Assembly: GCA_937902995.1 (NCBI GenBank)
Contig: CALEKY010000168.1
Span: forward strand, 1 to 52,933
Source of the DNA: an uncultured Sinobacteraceae bacterium
Lineage (GTDB): Bacteria; Pseudomonadota; Gammaproteobacteria; Steroidobacterales; Steroidobacteraceae
DNA: 52,933 nucleotides
Direction of reading: 5' to 3'
Part shown: positions 45,098 through 52,758 of the stretch, piece by piece
Numbering within the stretch: position 1 is the stretch's first letter
Layout of the letters: every line of letters starts with the position of its first letter
Translations under genes and position numbers: made by a program
The notes under the pieces: model-generated
Told to the model about the DNA's origin: nothing
Databases searched by the model: none
Seen by the model: only the letters and a program-made list of their open reading frames with translations

Positions 45098-47845
45098 TCA
45101 GAACGAATTGACCGCCGCCACGGCTACGGCGAGGTTATAGAGAATCGTCGTCACCGACGTCCAAAGCGGCAACGGTCTCATGCGATCGGTGTCGATCGGC
45201 ACGACGACCGTATCGCCCGGCTCCAGCTTGCCGTTGGCTCCGCGGCGAAACCAGAACGCATTCTCTTGAGACATGACGCTCCCATCGGCCCGAACGACGT
45301 AAATGCGCTTAGTGTCTGCCCGCCGCGTCGGTCCGCCGCTCAAATCCAGATAGTCGTCTCGACGGAGGCCACGCTGATAGACGTGCGTCGTCGGGTTTTG
45401 CACTTCGCCGATGACGGAGACGTACTGCTTGACCTGAGGAATGATGAGCCGGTCGCCATTGCGCAGCTCGATATCCGCCTCGCTGTTCCTGTTACGCAGC
45501 GCGTCCTCTAGGTCGATGACAAGACGACCTATCGGCTCAGCCGCCTGCAGTTGCGATAGCAATGCCTGCCCAGTAGCCAGCGTTTCCGCTGCATCCTGGT
45601 TTCGGCCTGGCGCCTGCGACGTTTGCAGCGCAAGTAACGCTAGATCGGATTTCATCCGAGCCGTGAGAAGGTCGATCTGTTGCCGCTCCTGCGCTTTGAT
45701 CTCCTCACGCGTGAACACGCTTCCTCTCGGAAATGCCTCTGACGTCAATCCGCCTGCTCGCTCGATCAGCGAGCTCAACCGCTCCCCTTTCCGAATCGGA
45801 TACGTGCCAGGGAAACGAACTTCCCCTTGCAGCGTCACGAACTGCTGCTCCCGCCAATCCGGAGTCTCTTTGACGACAAGCACGTCGTACGGACGCAACA
45901 CGACACGTGCATCGGCGCTTGTATTGGACAGCGAAACTGTGATCACTTCGGTCTTGCGCTCTCTACCGTCCACGACTTCATAGCGCGTCAGCTCTGCGGT
46001 CCCTCCATGCGCCGCATCTTCGAGACCGCCGCCGGCCCGAATGAGGTCGTCGATCGTCATTCCGGCCTCGAGCGGATAGATTCCCGGGGAGCGAACGCGA
46101 CCGCTGATCGTGACCAGCGGTTGCGGCTGGTTGTCTCGCGTTTGCAGGCGCAGCTCTTCGATGATTCTTGTAAGAACAGCACCACGATCGGGCACCCGGC
46201 TGAACGCAATCACTCGATCGCGGCTTTGAAGCAAGGGATCGTGCTCGGAGCCAGGTTGCTCGAAAGCGCGAACCGCGTCGGCCGAAAGCACTTCGACGCG
46301 CCGGTCTCGAGGAGACTCGCGACGAATCAAGACATAGCGCAGATCGGCTCCGGGCTTGAACATCTGCAGACTTCCCAACAAGTCGGTAAGCCGCATACCT
46401 TGACGCCACGCGTAGGGTCCCGGACGCTGCACATGCCCTTCGAGAAACACACCTCGAGTGTCGTTGAACACCTTCGGGACGATGATCACGTCTCCCGCAT
46501 AGAGACGCTGACTGCGTCCCGCGTCCGTCGTCATGTCGACATTGATGACTGAGCGCTCACGATTGTTGTCGATACGCTCGAGACGCAGACTGCGGTGGTC
46601 CGCCTCAGGACTTAGTCCGCCGGCTAGCTGGACGAGATCTGCAACGGTCGCGCCATCGCGAAACTCATAGATAGCTGGGCGACGAACTTCGCCCGCAATC
46701 GATGCAGTACTTCCAATCGGCGGAACGAAAATCGCGTCACCCTGCTGGAGCGGTAAATCTCGCGACGTGTCGCCGCGGAGGAGGAGGTCGTAGAGATCGA
46801 GACGCGTGACCGTCGATCCGCCGCGCTTCAGCTCGATGTTGCGCAAAGAGCCGATCCTCGACACTCCACCGCTCGCGAATAGTGCGTTTGTGATCGTTGA
46901 AAGGCCGCTGACGGTATAGGCACCGGGGCGATTCACGTCACCAACAACAAAGATGCGAATCGAACGCAGCTCTCCCATCGTGACGCTCGCGCGCACCCCG
47001 ATCATTTGCTCGGAAACACGACGATCGATTTCTTCGCGCACCTGATCGAAGGTCAGGCCGGTCACCTGGATCGGACCGAACTCGGGAATCGTCAACGTAC
47101 CGTTTCGATTGACGACGAGTTGATAGCGTCCAGTTTTCTTACCGAACAGCTCGACCGTGATGTTGTCTCCGGGACCTACGCGATAGTCGGCTGGCACGGG
47201 AATATCTGTCGCAGGTGCAAATGTCGTCGGAGCCTCGCCGAACACGTCGTAGCCGAACGGCTTCAGCGCTTCGATACCGACCGGCTCGATTGGCAGCAGC
47301 GTCACTGTGATATTCAAGCCAGCGAGCCGCGGATCCGCGTTCAAGAGTTGAGTGACTTGTTCTTCGGTAAGGCCACGTACGTTGATCGGTTCGAACAAAG
47401 GCAGCGCAATGCGGCCTTGCTCGTCCAAGCGATATGGATTTTCTGCGACGAGTCGGTCACGACGTTCAGTCAGGACACGCTGCAAGTCTTCGTTGATCGG
47501 CGCGATTTCCTCCCTTAGTTGCACATCCAAGATCAGTGTCGATCCTGGACCCGTGCGCGGAGGCCCAGCAGTTTGAGTTTGTTCCGTCGGAGGAGGGCTG
47601 ACCGGAACTGTCGTCTGAGGTGTAGCCAACGGTGCGTCGCGCCGTTGTGGCGTGGACTGCCCTCTCACCGCCTCGAGCACGGCCCGCTGCTGATCGGGCG
47701 GCAGGTTGCGGAAGGTCTCGAGCTGTTCAGGCGTCGGTGTTTGAGATTGCGCGGTGGCCACGGGCGCCGAGGCGCCAAATAGCGCAATTAATAAGAGTGT
47801 CAGACGTAGCCAAACCCCAGCGGGGCCATCCCCGATTTTCTGCAT
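45098..47845 (-). CDS. SLBB-domain polysaccharide export protein (Wza-like), copy 2
   Basis: A 915-residue export protein with a signal peptide (about residues 1-33, cleavage near TAQS, no lipobox), the N-terminal TPTPEQLE motif shared with copy 1, a proline-rich linker, poly-export domain at YRVGPGDNITVELFG (about residue 225) and SLBB repeats marked by VVGDVNRPGAYTV, AGEVRRPAIYEF, EGHVQRPGPYAW, SGRVRSPGIYPL, QGEVRFPGTYPI and IGEVQNPTTHVY. It ends PLPLWTSVTTILYNLAVAV and AVNSF, nearly the same as copy 1. It would form the outer-membrane/periplasmic channel for the second polymer. Confidence 0.9.
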   Translation of the reverse strand: MQKIGDGPAGVWLRLTLLLIALFGASAPVATAQSQTPTPEQLETFRNLPPDQQRAVLEAVRGQSTPQRRDAPLATPQTTVPVSPPPTEQTQTAGPPRTGPGSTLILDVQLREEIAPINEDLQRVLTERRDRLVAENPYRLDEQGRIALPLFEPINVRGLTEEQVTQLLNADPRLAGLNITVTLLPIEPVGIEALKPFGYDVFGEAPTTFAPATDIPVPADYRVGPGDNITVELFGKKTGRYQLVVNRNGTLTIPEFGPIQVTGLTFDQVREEIDRRVSEQMIGVRASVTMGELRSIRIFVVGDVNRPGAYTVSGLSTITNALFASGGVSRIGSLRNIELKRGGSTVTRLDLYDLLLRGDTSRDLPLQQGDAIFVPPIGSTASIAGEVRRPAIYEFRDGATVADLVQLAGGLSPEADHRSLRLERIDNNRERSVINVDMTTDAGRSQRLYAGDVIIVPKVFNDTRGVFLEGHVQRPGPYAWRQGMRLTDLLGSLQMFKPGADLRYVLIRRESPRDRRVEVLSADAVRAFEQPGSEHDPLLQSRDRVIAFSRVPDRGAVLTRIIEELRLQTRDNQPQPLVTISGRVRSPGIYPLEAGMTIDDLIRAGGGLEDAAHGGTAELTRYEVVDGRERKTEVITVSLSNTSADARVVLRPYDVLVVKETPDWREQQFVTLQGEVRFPGTYPIRKGERLSSLIERAGGLTSEAFPRGSVFTREEIKAQERQQIDLLTARMKSDLALLALQTSQAPGRNQDAAETLATGQALLSQLQAAEPIGRLVIDLEDALRNRNSEADIELRNGDRLIIPQVKQYVSVIGEVQNPTTHVYQRGLRRDDYLDLSGGPTRRADTKRIYVVRADGSVMSQENAFWFRRGANGKLEPGDTVVVPIDTDRMRPLPLWTSVTTILYNLAVAVAAVNSF

Positions 47846-47847
47846 GG

Positions 47848-47886
47848 TTTACAGAATCCCGCTTGTTTTTACAGAACGCGGGATTC
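47848..47886. promoter_or_regulatory. direct and inverted repeats at the SLBB2 start
   Basis: TTTACAGAA occurs at 47848-47856 and again exactly 20 bp on at 47868-47876. Overlapping this, GAATCCCGC (47854-47862) pairs with GCGGGATTC (47878-47886). The block ends 2 bp before the start codon, and no Shine-Dalgarno sequence is seen, so a folded leader or an operator with two-turn spacing is possible. Confidence 0.4.
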
Positions 47887-48030
47887 TAGGGAGTGCCCCT
47901 CACGGCCACAACAAGACTTTCCCCCAGAAGTGCTGGAGTTGCGATGGGATTCTCATGGGCCTATGGGGAATCTTGAGGCAAATCACATTTGCCCGTGACT
48001 TGTGACTGGTGACTAGTGACTCGTCTCGGG

Positions 48031-48096
48031 CAGCACCCTGGCGGGTGCTGAGCTCGTACGAGCTGGCGAGGCCTCCTTTGCCCGTGGCAAGTCGCC
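48031..48096. repeat. subterminal hairpin cluster
   Basis: Three adjacent foldable units: CAGCACCC/GGGTGCTG around TGGC (48031-48050), the perfect 14-bp palindrome AGCTCGTACGAGCT (48051-48064), and GGCGA/TCGCC (48065-48069/48092-48096) enclosing TTGCC/GGCAA (48078-48082/48086-48090). They lie just inside the left heptamer array, a place where end-recognition structures would be expected. Confidence 0.6.
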
Positions 48097-48255
48097 GTCG
48101 TCTGACCCCTGCTCAGCTTCCCCGAAGGGCAAGTCAGATCTGGTGAAATCCGCCACATGCGACGCAGCCTTCCGTTTCGGAACTGAGCTCTTCTGCCAAG
48201 ACTCCCTATATACCGGCCCGAGCGCCCTCCCAGAGCGCTCAGAAAGTGCAACCTG

Positions 48256-48642
48256 TCACGGGTCACCAATAGGGTCCGAAGATGTATGTGCACTTCGACT
48301 CAAGCTCGCGATCATTGCAGTTAGCATTTGCCCCACGCGATCAATGGCAACTTGGAGCGAAGTCGGCTGCAGGAGTCCGAGCCGAACTGCCAAGATCGCC
48401 TGCGCTTCCAGCTCAACTAAAGATCCCCTGGCAACGTAGAGAAATCGAAGAAAGTCACGACGAGTACGCCTCGCCGCACCCTCGGCGATATTGCTGACAA
48501 CCGAAACTGCAGCACGCCGCATCTGCATGCTTAGACCGAAGCGCTCATCACCTGGAAAGGCACGTGTCGCTTGATACGTACGCTCTGCCAGGTCAAGCGC
48601 CCGTTGCCAAACTTCGAGGTCTTTGTGTGTACGTCCCTTCAT
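48256..48642 (-). CDS. four-helix-bundle protein (23S-IVP/S23 family), copy 1
   Basis: A 128-residue protein of the family first known from open frames in 23S rRNA intervening sequences and related to Avd of diversity-generating retroelements. Signature parts: HKDLEVWQRALDLAERTYQ, RFGLSMQMRRAAVSVVSNIAEG, RRTRRDFLRFLYVARGSLVELEAQ. No enzymatic function is known. ATG 48642 is preceded by GGGAGG at good spacing. It is isolated between the SLBB2 leader and pgi, inside a segment bordered by inverted period-7 repeats, and shares this setting with copy 2. Confidence 0.88.
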   Translation of the reverse strand: MKGRTHKDLEVWQRALDLAERTYQATRAFPGDERFGLSMQMRRAAVSVVSNIAEGAARRTRRDFLRFLYVARGSLVELEAQAILAVRLGLLQPTSLQVAIDRVGQMLTAMIASLSRSAHTSSDPIGDP

Positions 48643-48709
48643 CAGAACCTCCCTGTCCCTCCATGTTAAGTCGGCTCACCTCGCGACCACAGCATGGGCC
48701 CAGCCGCGC

Positions 48710-48744
48710 GGTTCACGAGTCACCAGTCACGAATCACCGGTCAC
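48710..48744 (-). repeat. right heptamer array of element 1
   Basis: Five contiguous 7-bp units on the minus strand, consensus GTGACTN with one to two changes per unit (TTCAC, AGTCAC, AGTCAC, AATCAC and GGTCAC as seen on plus). It faces the left array at 47995-48022. It begins 6 bp downstream of the pgi stop region. Confidence 0.7.
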
Positions 48745-48750
48745 GCAGCA

Positions 48751-50391
48751 CTATGCCCTCCACTTCCCCACATACTCCAACAGTCCCCGGAGAGAAGCAT
48801 CGACGGTTGCTTCGTGAGGTTTCTCGATGGCGGGTGCTAGGGAATCTGCGAGTTTCTTGCCGAGCTCGACGCCCCATTGGTCGAAGGCGTTGATGCCCCA
48901 GATGACGCTTTGAACGAAGACTTTGTGCTCGTAGAGGGCGATGAGGCGGCCGAGCGTCTTCGGTCCGAGGCGTGAGAACAGAATGATCGAGCTCGGCCGG
49001 TTGCCGGGGTGCAGCCTGTGAGGAATGAGTCGCTCGATCTCGCTTTCGGGCAGGTTCTTCGCCGCAAGATCGGCCCGAACCTGTTCTGCCGTCTGGCCGA
49101 ATGCAAGTGCTTGTGCTTGAGCAAAACAGTTTGCGAGCGCGAGATTCTGTTGTTGCTGATACGGGCTCGATGCATTTACGGGTGCGATGAAATCGAGCGC
49201 GGCGCGCGCAGTGCCTTGGTGGAGCAACTGAAAAAATGAATGCTGGGCGTTCGAACCCGGTTCGCCCCACAAGACAGGGCATGTGTCGTACGCGACCTGC
49301 TTGCCATCGAGGGTCGTCCTCTTGCCATTCGACTCCATTTCTAGCTGCTGCAAGTAAGCCGGGAATCGATGTAGCCGCTGGTCGTACGGCAACACGGCAA
49401 GCGAATCGATGCCGAGGAAGTTGCGGTTCCAAATACCGATCAGCGCCATCAGCACCGGAATGTTCCTTTCGAACGGCTCCGTCCTGAAATGCTCGTCCAT
49501 CTCGAAGCCGCCTTCGAGGATGCGCTCGAACTGATCCATACCGAGTGCGAGCGCAATCGACAAACCGACCGCCGACCACAACGAATAGCGTCCACCGACC
49601 CAGTCCCACATCGTGAAGCGGTTTTGCGGCGGAATCAGAAACGCATCCAACGCTTTGCTATTCGTGGACACGGCAGCGAAGTGCCGCGCCGGCGCTCCTT
49701 CGCCCAATCGATCGACGACCCATTGCCGCGCGATTCTTGCGTTGGTCAACGTCTCGAGCGTTGTGAAAGTCTTCGAACAGACGACAAACAGCGTGCGCGC
49801 AGCATCGACCTTCTCGAGTACATCGCCGAGTTGCACTCCGTCAATGTTCGAGACGCAATGCAGACGAATGTTACGGTTACGAAAGTTTGCGAGGGCCTCG
49901 GTCGCCATGACGATACCGAGATCGGAACCGCCAATGCCGATATTCACGATATCCGTGAAAGGCTTTCCCGTGTGGCCGTGGATCCTTCCGCTGTGCACGC
50001 CCTCGACGAAGTTGCGCATCTTCTCGAGGCTAGCACGCACTTCAGGCATGACATCTTTGCCATCGACGAGTACCGGCCGATCGCCTCGATTGCGCAAAGC
50101 AGTATGGAGGACCGCACGATTCTCTGTAGTGTTGATCTTCTCTCCGGCGAACATCGCGTCGATGCGCTCGCGCACCCCTCTTGCTTCAGCAAGCGAAATC
50201 AGCAACTGCAGCGTCTCGCCAGTCACACGCTGCCGCGAAAAATCGAACAGCAGATTGACGGCGTTGCGCGAGAATGCTTCGAAGCGACCAGGGTCCTGAG
50301 CAAAGAGATCGCGAAGGTGCGTCGACCGCATGGTCGACGCATGATTCTCCAATGCTTGCCATTCGCTCGTAGAAACGAGTTCTTGCGTCAC
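48751..50391 (-). CDS. pgi: glucose-6-phosphate isomerase
   Basis: Interconverts glucose-6-P and fructose-6-P, linking glycolysis to GDP-mannose and UDP-glucose supply. The 546-residue protein has VNIGIGGSDLG, SKTFTTLETLTNA, GGRYSLWSAVGLSIAL, the catalytic Glu in WGEPGSNAQHSFFQLLHQG, and the terminal signature GINAFDQWGVELGKKLA with the catalytic Lys. Length is normal. The GTG start at 50391 is preceded by GGGGAGAG. It lies between two heptamer-bordered four-helix segments, which probably inserted around a pre-existing pgi/epimerase unit. Confidence 0.95.
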   Translation of the reverse strand: MTQELVSTSEWQALENHASTMRSTHLRDLFAQDPGRFEAFSRNAVNLLFDFSRQRVTGETLQLLISLAEARGVRERIDAMFAGEKINTTENRAVLHTALRNRGDRPVLVDGKDVMPEVRASLEKMRNFVEGVHSGRIHGHTGKPFTDIVNIGIGGSDLGIVMATEALANFRNRNIRLHCVSNIDGVQLGDVLEKVDAARTLFVVCSKTFTTLETLTNARIARQWVVDRLGEGAPARHFAAVSTNSKALDAFLIPPQNRFTMWDWVGGRYSLWSAVGLSIALALGMDQFERILEGGFEMDEHFRTEPFERNIPVLMALIGIWNRNFLGIDSLAVLPYDQRLHRFPAYLQQLEMESNGKRTTLDGKQVAYDTCPVLWGEPGSNAQHSFFQLLHQGTARAALDFIAPVNASSPYQQQQNLALANCFAQAQALAFGQTAEQVRADLAAKNLPESEIERLIPHRLHPGNRPSSIILFSRLGPKTLGRLIALYEHKVFVQSVIWGINAFDQWGVELGKKLADSLAPAIEKPHEATVDASLRGLLEYVGKWRA

Positions 50392-50404
50392 GTCATCTCT
50401 CCCC

Positions 50405-50513
50405 GGGAAAGACGCAGGGAAATGGGAAATGGGAAAGCGAAAGGAATACGCCAGCGCGCGGATCGGAGCAAAGTGAGCTACACCGCGTTCCCTATCCCCT
50501 TCTTCCCAATTTC
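50405..50513. repeat. heptamer mini-element upstream of pgi
   Basis: GGGAAAG (50405-50411), then GGGAAAT, GGGAAAT, GGGAAAG (50417-50437) on the plus strand face a C-rich period-7 stretch CCCTATC, CCCTTCT, TCCCAAT (about 50490-50510). The unit is about 109 bp and holds no gene. It immediately precedes pgi and may contain its promoter. Confidence 0.5.
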
Positions 50514-50565
50514 AACCACTCAGTGCACAAGCCAGTGCACGACCGTGTTCCGAGGCTACAACATG

Positions 50566-50776
50566 GAAGGGGATGGGAAAAGGGAAGCTCAGGGGAGTTA
50601 AGGGAAAAGGGAAAAGGGAAAAGGGAATTGGGAAATGGGAAATGGGAAATGGGAAGAGGAAGCGACGTGCCACCCAGCACAGTCGAATTCGCTCGGAGCC
50701 GACAGGGATCGCTGACTGATTCTTGATTATTCCGCGGATGAGTTCGACGCCGTCTCTTTCCCTTTTCCCTATTCCC
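50566..50776. repeat. heptamer array, eight GGGAAAN units, with facing C-rich units
   Basis: Units GGGAAAA and GGGAAGC (50575-50588) lead to an uninterrupted array of eight 7-bp units at 50602-50657 (three GGGAAAA, GGGAATT, three GGGAAAT, GGGAAGA). Facing it are CTTTCCC, TTTTCCC, TATTCCC (50756-50776). The eight regularly spaced G3 runs meet the simple pattern for a G-quadruplex. The gap 50392-50768 has no gene beyond these repeats. Confidence 0.75.
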
Positions 50777-51143
50777 TACTCTCGCGACGACGCAATGCCC
50801 GGATCTGACCGCTGAGCAATTGTCCCACCTTGCGGACGTACGCCTCTACAGGTCCCGTGTCCAACGCATACTCCATGCGACGCGCAAGCTCGAGCTGCGC
50901 ATCCAGCTCAGCGAGCGAACCGCGTGCCACATGCAGGAACTGAATGTACTCACTGCGGCTGCGACGGGAAGCGCCTTCCGAAATATTGCTCAGAACTGAG
51001 ACTGCTGCACGTCTCATCTGAGCGGCCAATCCGAACCGCTCCTCAAGCGGAAACCTCTTGGTCAAGCGATAGGTCAACTCCGCCAAGAGCAGCGCACACT
51101 TCCAGACTTCGAGCCTCTTGTGAGCGAAGACAAAGGTGTCCAT
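50769..51143 (-). CDS. four-helix-bundle protein (23S-IVP/S23 family), copy 2
   Basis: A 124-residue paralogue of copy 1: HKRLEVWKCALLLAELTYRL, RFGLAAQMRRAAVSVLSNISEG, RRSRSEYIQFLHVARGSLAELDAQ. ATG 51143 has GGAGG at 6 nt; the frame extends further upstream through the repeat and the next gene, which is not credible. Its last codons (ESRE and the TAG stop) are formed by the heptamer repeat at 50756-50776. The same repeat lies upstream at 51158-51178 in direct orientation, so the gene is bracketed by near-identical 27-30 bp repeats. Confidence 0.88.
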   Translation of the reverse strand: MDTFVFAHKRLEVWKCALLLAELTYRLTKRFPLEERFGLAAQMRRAAVSVLSNISEGASRRSRSEYIQFLHVARGSLAELDAQLELARRMEYALDTGPVEAYVRKVGQLLSGQIRALRRRESRE

Positions 51144-51157
51144 TGCGACCTCCGTGT

Positions 51158-51178
51158 CTTTCCCTTTTCCCGATTCCC
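51158..51178 (-). repeat. heptamer repeat between epimerase and four-helix gene
   Basis: CTTTCCC, TTTTCCC, GATTCCC, followed by TACTC: a near-perfect direct copy of 50756-50781. Its edge supplies the TAG stop of the UDP-glucuronate 4-epimerase-like gene (51178-51180). Confidence 0.7.
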
Positions 51179-52194
51179 TACTCCGTACCCTTCCCGTAGT
51201 ACTCCAAATACCACTCGACGAACTTCCTGACGCCTTCTTCAACAGGGGTTGCAGGCTTGTAGCCGACATCGCGGACGAGGTCGTCGACGTCGGCATAGGT
51301 GTCGGGAACATCGCCGAGCTGAAGCGGCAGCAAGTTCTTCTTGGCTTTCTTGCCGAGACAGTTTTCGATGCACTCGATGTACTTCATCAGCTCGACGGGA
51401 GCGTTATTGCCGATGTTGTACAGCCTGTACGGTGCTTTGCTCGTACCCGGATCTGGCTCGTCGCTGTTCCAGTCGGGATTCGGCGTCGCAATGCGGTCCA
51501 TCGCGCGTACGACGCCTTGGACGATGTCGTCGATGTACGTGAAGTCTCGACGATGGTTGCCGTAGTTGAAAACGTCGATCGGCTTGCCGGCCAGGATGTT
51601 CTTGGTGAATAGGAACAACGCCATGTCGGGTCGGCCCCAGGGACCGTACACAGTGAAGAACCGCAGACCTGTCACCGGCAGTCCGTACAGATATGCGTAC
51701 GTGTGCGCCATCAATTCGTTTGCCTTCTTCGTCGCTGCGTAGAAGGACAACGGATGGTCCACGTTCTGGTGGACCGAGAACGGCATCTTGGTATTCGCGC
51801 CGTACACCGAGCTCGTCGATGCATAGACAAGGTGCTCGACACCGTTGTGACGGCAGCCCTCCAAGACATTCGCGAATCCGACGACGTTGCTATCGACATA
51901 CGCCATCGGGTTTTGGAGCGAGTAGCGAACACCGGCTTGGGCCGCCAGGTTGATAACGCGGTTGAATTTCTCCCGCGCGAACAACTCAGCCATTCCCGTC
52001 CGATCCGCGAGATCCAACTTGACGAAACTGAAGTTCGAATACCGCTTGAGAATCTCCAGGCGCCCGAGCTTCAACGAGACGTCGTAGTAGTCGTTGAGAT
52101 TGTCGAGCCCGACAACGGTATCGCCGCGCTCGAGGAGAAGGTTTGCCGTATGAAAGCCGATGAACCCGGCAGCGCCGGTGACCAGGATCTTCAT
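51178..52194 (-). CDS. UDP-glucuronate 4-epimerase-like protein
   Basis: A 338-residue extended short-chain dehydrogenase: ILVTGAAGFIGFHTANLLLERG, GLDNLNDYYDVSLKLGRL, INLAAQAGVRYSLQNPMAY, STSSVYG, catalytic YAATKKANE and FFTVYGPWGRPDMALFLFTK. The NLNDYYDVSLK and GPWGRPDMA motifs are those of the GlcA-to-GalA epimerases (LpsL/CapI/GAE group), which act on the product of Ugd. The ATG start at 52194 is at the conserved N terminus. Its stop codon lies in the flanking heptamer repeat. Together with ugd it would supply UDP-GalA. Confidence 0.9.
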   Translation of the reverse strand: MKILVTGAAGFIGFHTANLLLERGDTVVGLDNLNDYYDVSLKLGRLEILKRYSNFSFVKLDLADRTGMAELFAREKFNRVINLAAQAGVRYSLQNPMAYVDSNVVGFANVLEGCRHNGVEHLVYASTSSVYGANTKMPFSVHQNVDHPLSFYAATKKANELMAHTYAYLYGLPVTGLRFFTVYGPWGRPDMALFLFTKNILAGKPIDVFNYGNHRRDFTYIDDIVQGVVRAMDRIATPNPDWNSDEPDPGTSKAPYRLYNIGNNAPVELMKYIECIENCLGKKAKKNLLPLQLGDVPDTYADVDDLVRDVGYKPATPVEEGVRKFVEWYLEYYGKGTE

Positions 52195-52320
52195 GTGCGT
52201 GCTTGATTCCGATTAGGGACCTGAAAGGCTACTGCATTTCCGGGCAAACGCCGAGTAATTCTGGCGCAGAAGGCCCTTGGGGCGAGGCATCCTATCCTCG
52301 GATATTCCAGGAGGTTACCG

Positions 52321-52758
52321 ATGAACGGAGCCCTCGACCGGCACGCACTGCTCTGGCAAGACGCCATTGCCGCCGCAAGTAAGGTTTATACGGCGACCGC
52401 GCAGGCGGACTCCCGTTACGAGGACCTGCAGGACCGAATGCGGGCCTCCGCGCTCAGGTTAGCGACGAGCCTCGCACAAGCCGGCGCGCTGTCGAGGCGC
52501 TCTGAACGCCTCTCGGTCCTCAACTCCGCCGCTGGGACGCTCGCTGAGCTCGAAACACAGACCCACATCGCCATCGAGCTCGAAATTCTCGATCCAAAGC
52601 TGTCGCTCGCCTCTCACGTAGCACGCCTGCGAACGGCACTCGCCGCCATGATTCGCAGTCTTCAGGAGCAACGCAGCAGGGACATGCCTCCTACGTGGCA
52701 GGTACGCCCGCACGCGCTCGGATCCACCGCAAGAATGATCGATCGGAAGACGTTATAG
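52321..52758 (+). CDS. divergent four-helix-bundle protein, S23-like, copy 3
   Basis: A 145-residue protein whose middle aligns with the two other four-helix proteins: LWQDAIAAASKVYTAT, RMRASALRLATSLAQAG, RRSERLSVLNSAAGTLAELETQ at matching spacing. The conserved NI.EG and the small-aromatic positions are changed, so it is a diverged paralogue. ATG 52321 has GGAGG at 7 nt. The C-terminal tail is polar and low in similarity. It is on the plus strand, lacks flanking heptamers, and its stop overlaps the end of the converging dehydrogenase gene by a few bases. Confidence 0.6.
   Translation: MNGALDRHALLWQDAIAAASKVYTATAQADSRYEDLQDRMRASALRLATSLAQAGALSRRSERLSVLNSAAGTLAELETQTHIAIELEILDPKLSLASHVARLRTALAAMIRSLQEQRSRDMPPTWQVRPHALGSTARMIDRKTL

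Larger units (their letters stand above)
47995..48744. mobile_element. candidate heptamer-bordered element with four-helix gene
   Basis: About 750 bp bordered by inward-facing 7-bp tandem repeats: left GTGACTT, GTGACTG, GTGACTA, GTGACTC on the plus strand (47995-48022), right five units on the minus strand (GTGACCG, GTGATTC, GTGACTG, GTGACTC, GTGAACC; 48744-48710). Just inside the left end are hairpins (48031-48096). The single gene is the four-helix-bundle gene 48256-48642. It fills the space between the SLBB2 leader and the pgi stop. No transposase. The gap 47846-48255 otherwise holds no gene. Confidence 0.45.

Noticed and set aside
50405..51178. Regular repeats considered as a CRISPR array
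   Set aside because: Units are 7 bp and contiguous, without spacers, and no cas genes are present.
47995..51178. Insertion sequence with transposase
   Set aside because: No transposase frame or target-site duplication is visible; the only gene types inside are four-helix-bundle proteins, so only a candidate non-autonomous element is claimed.
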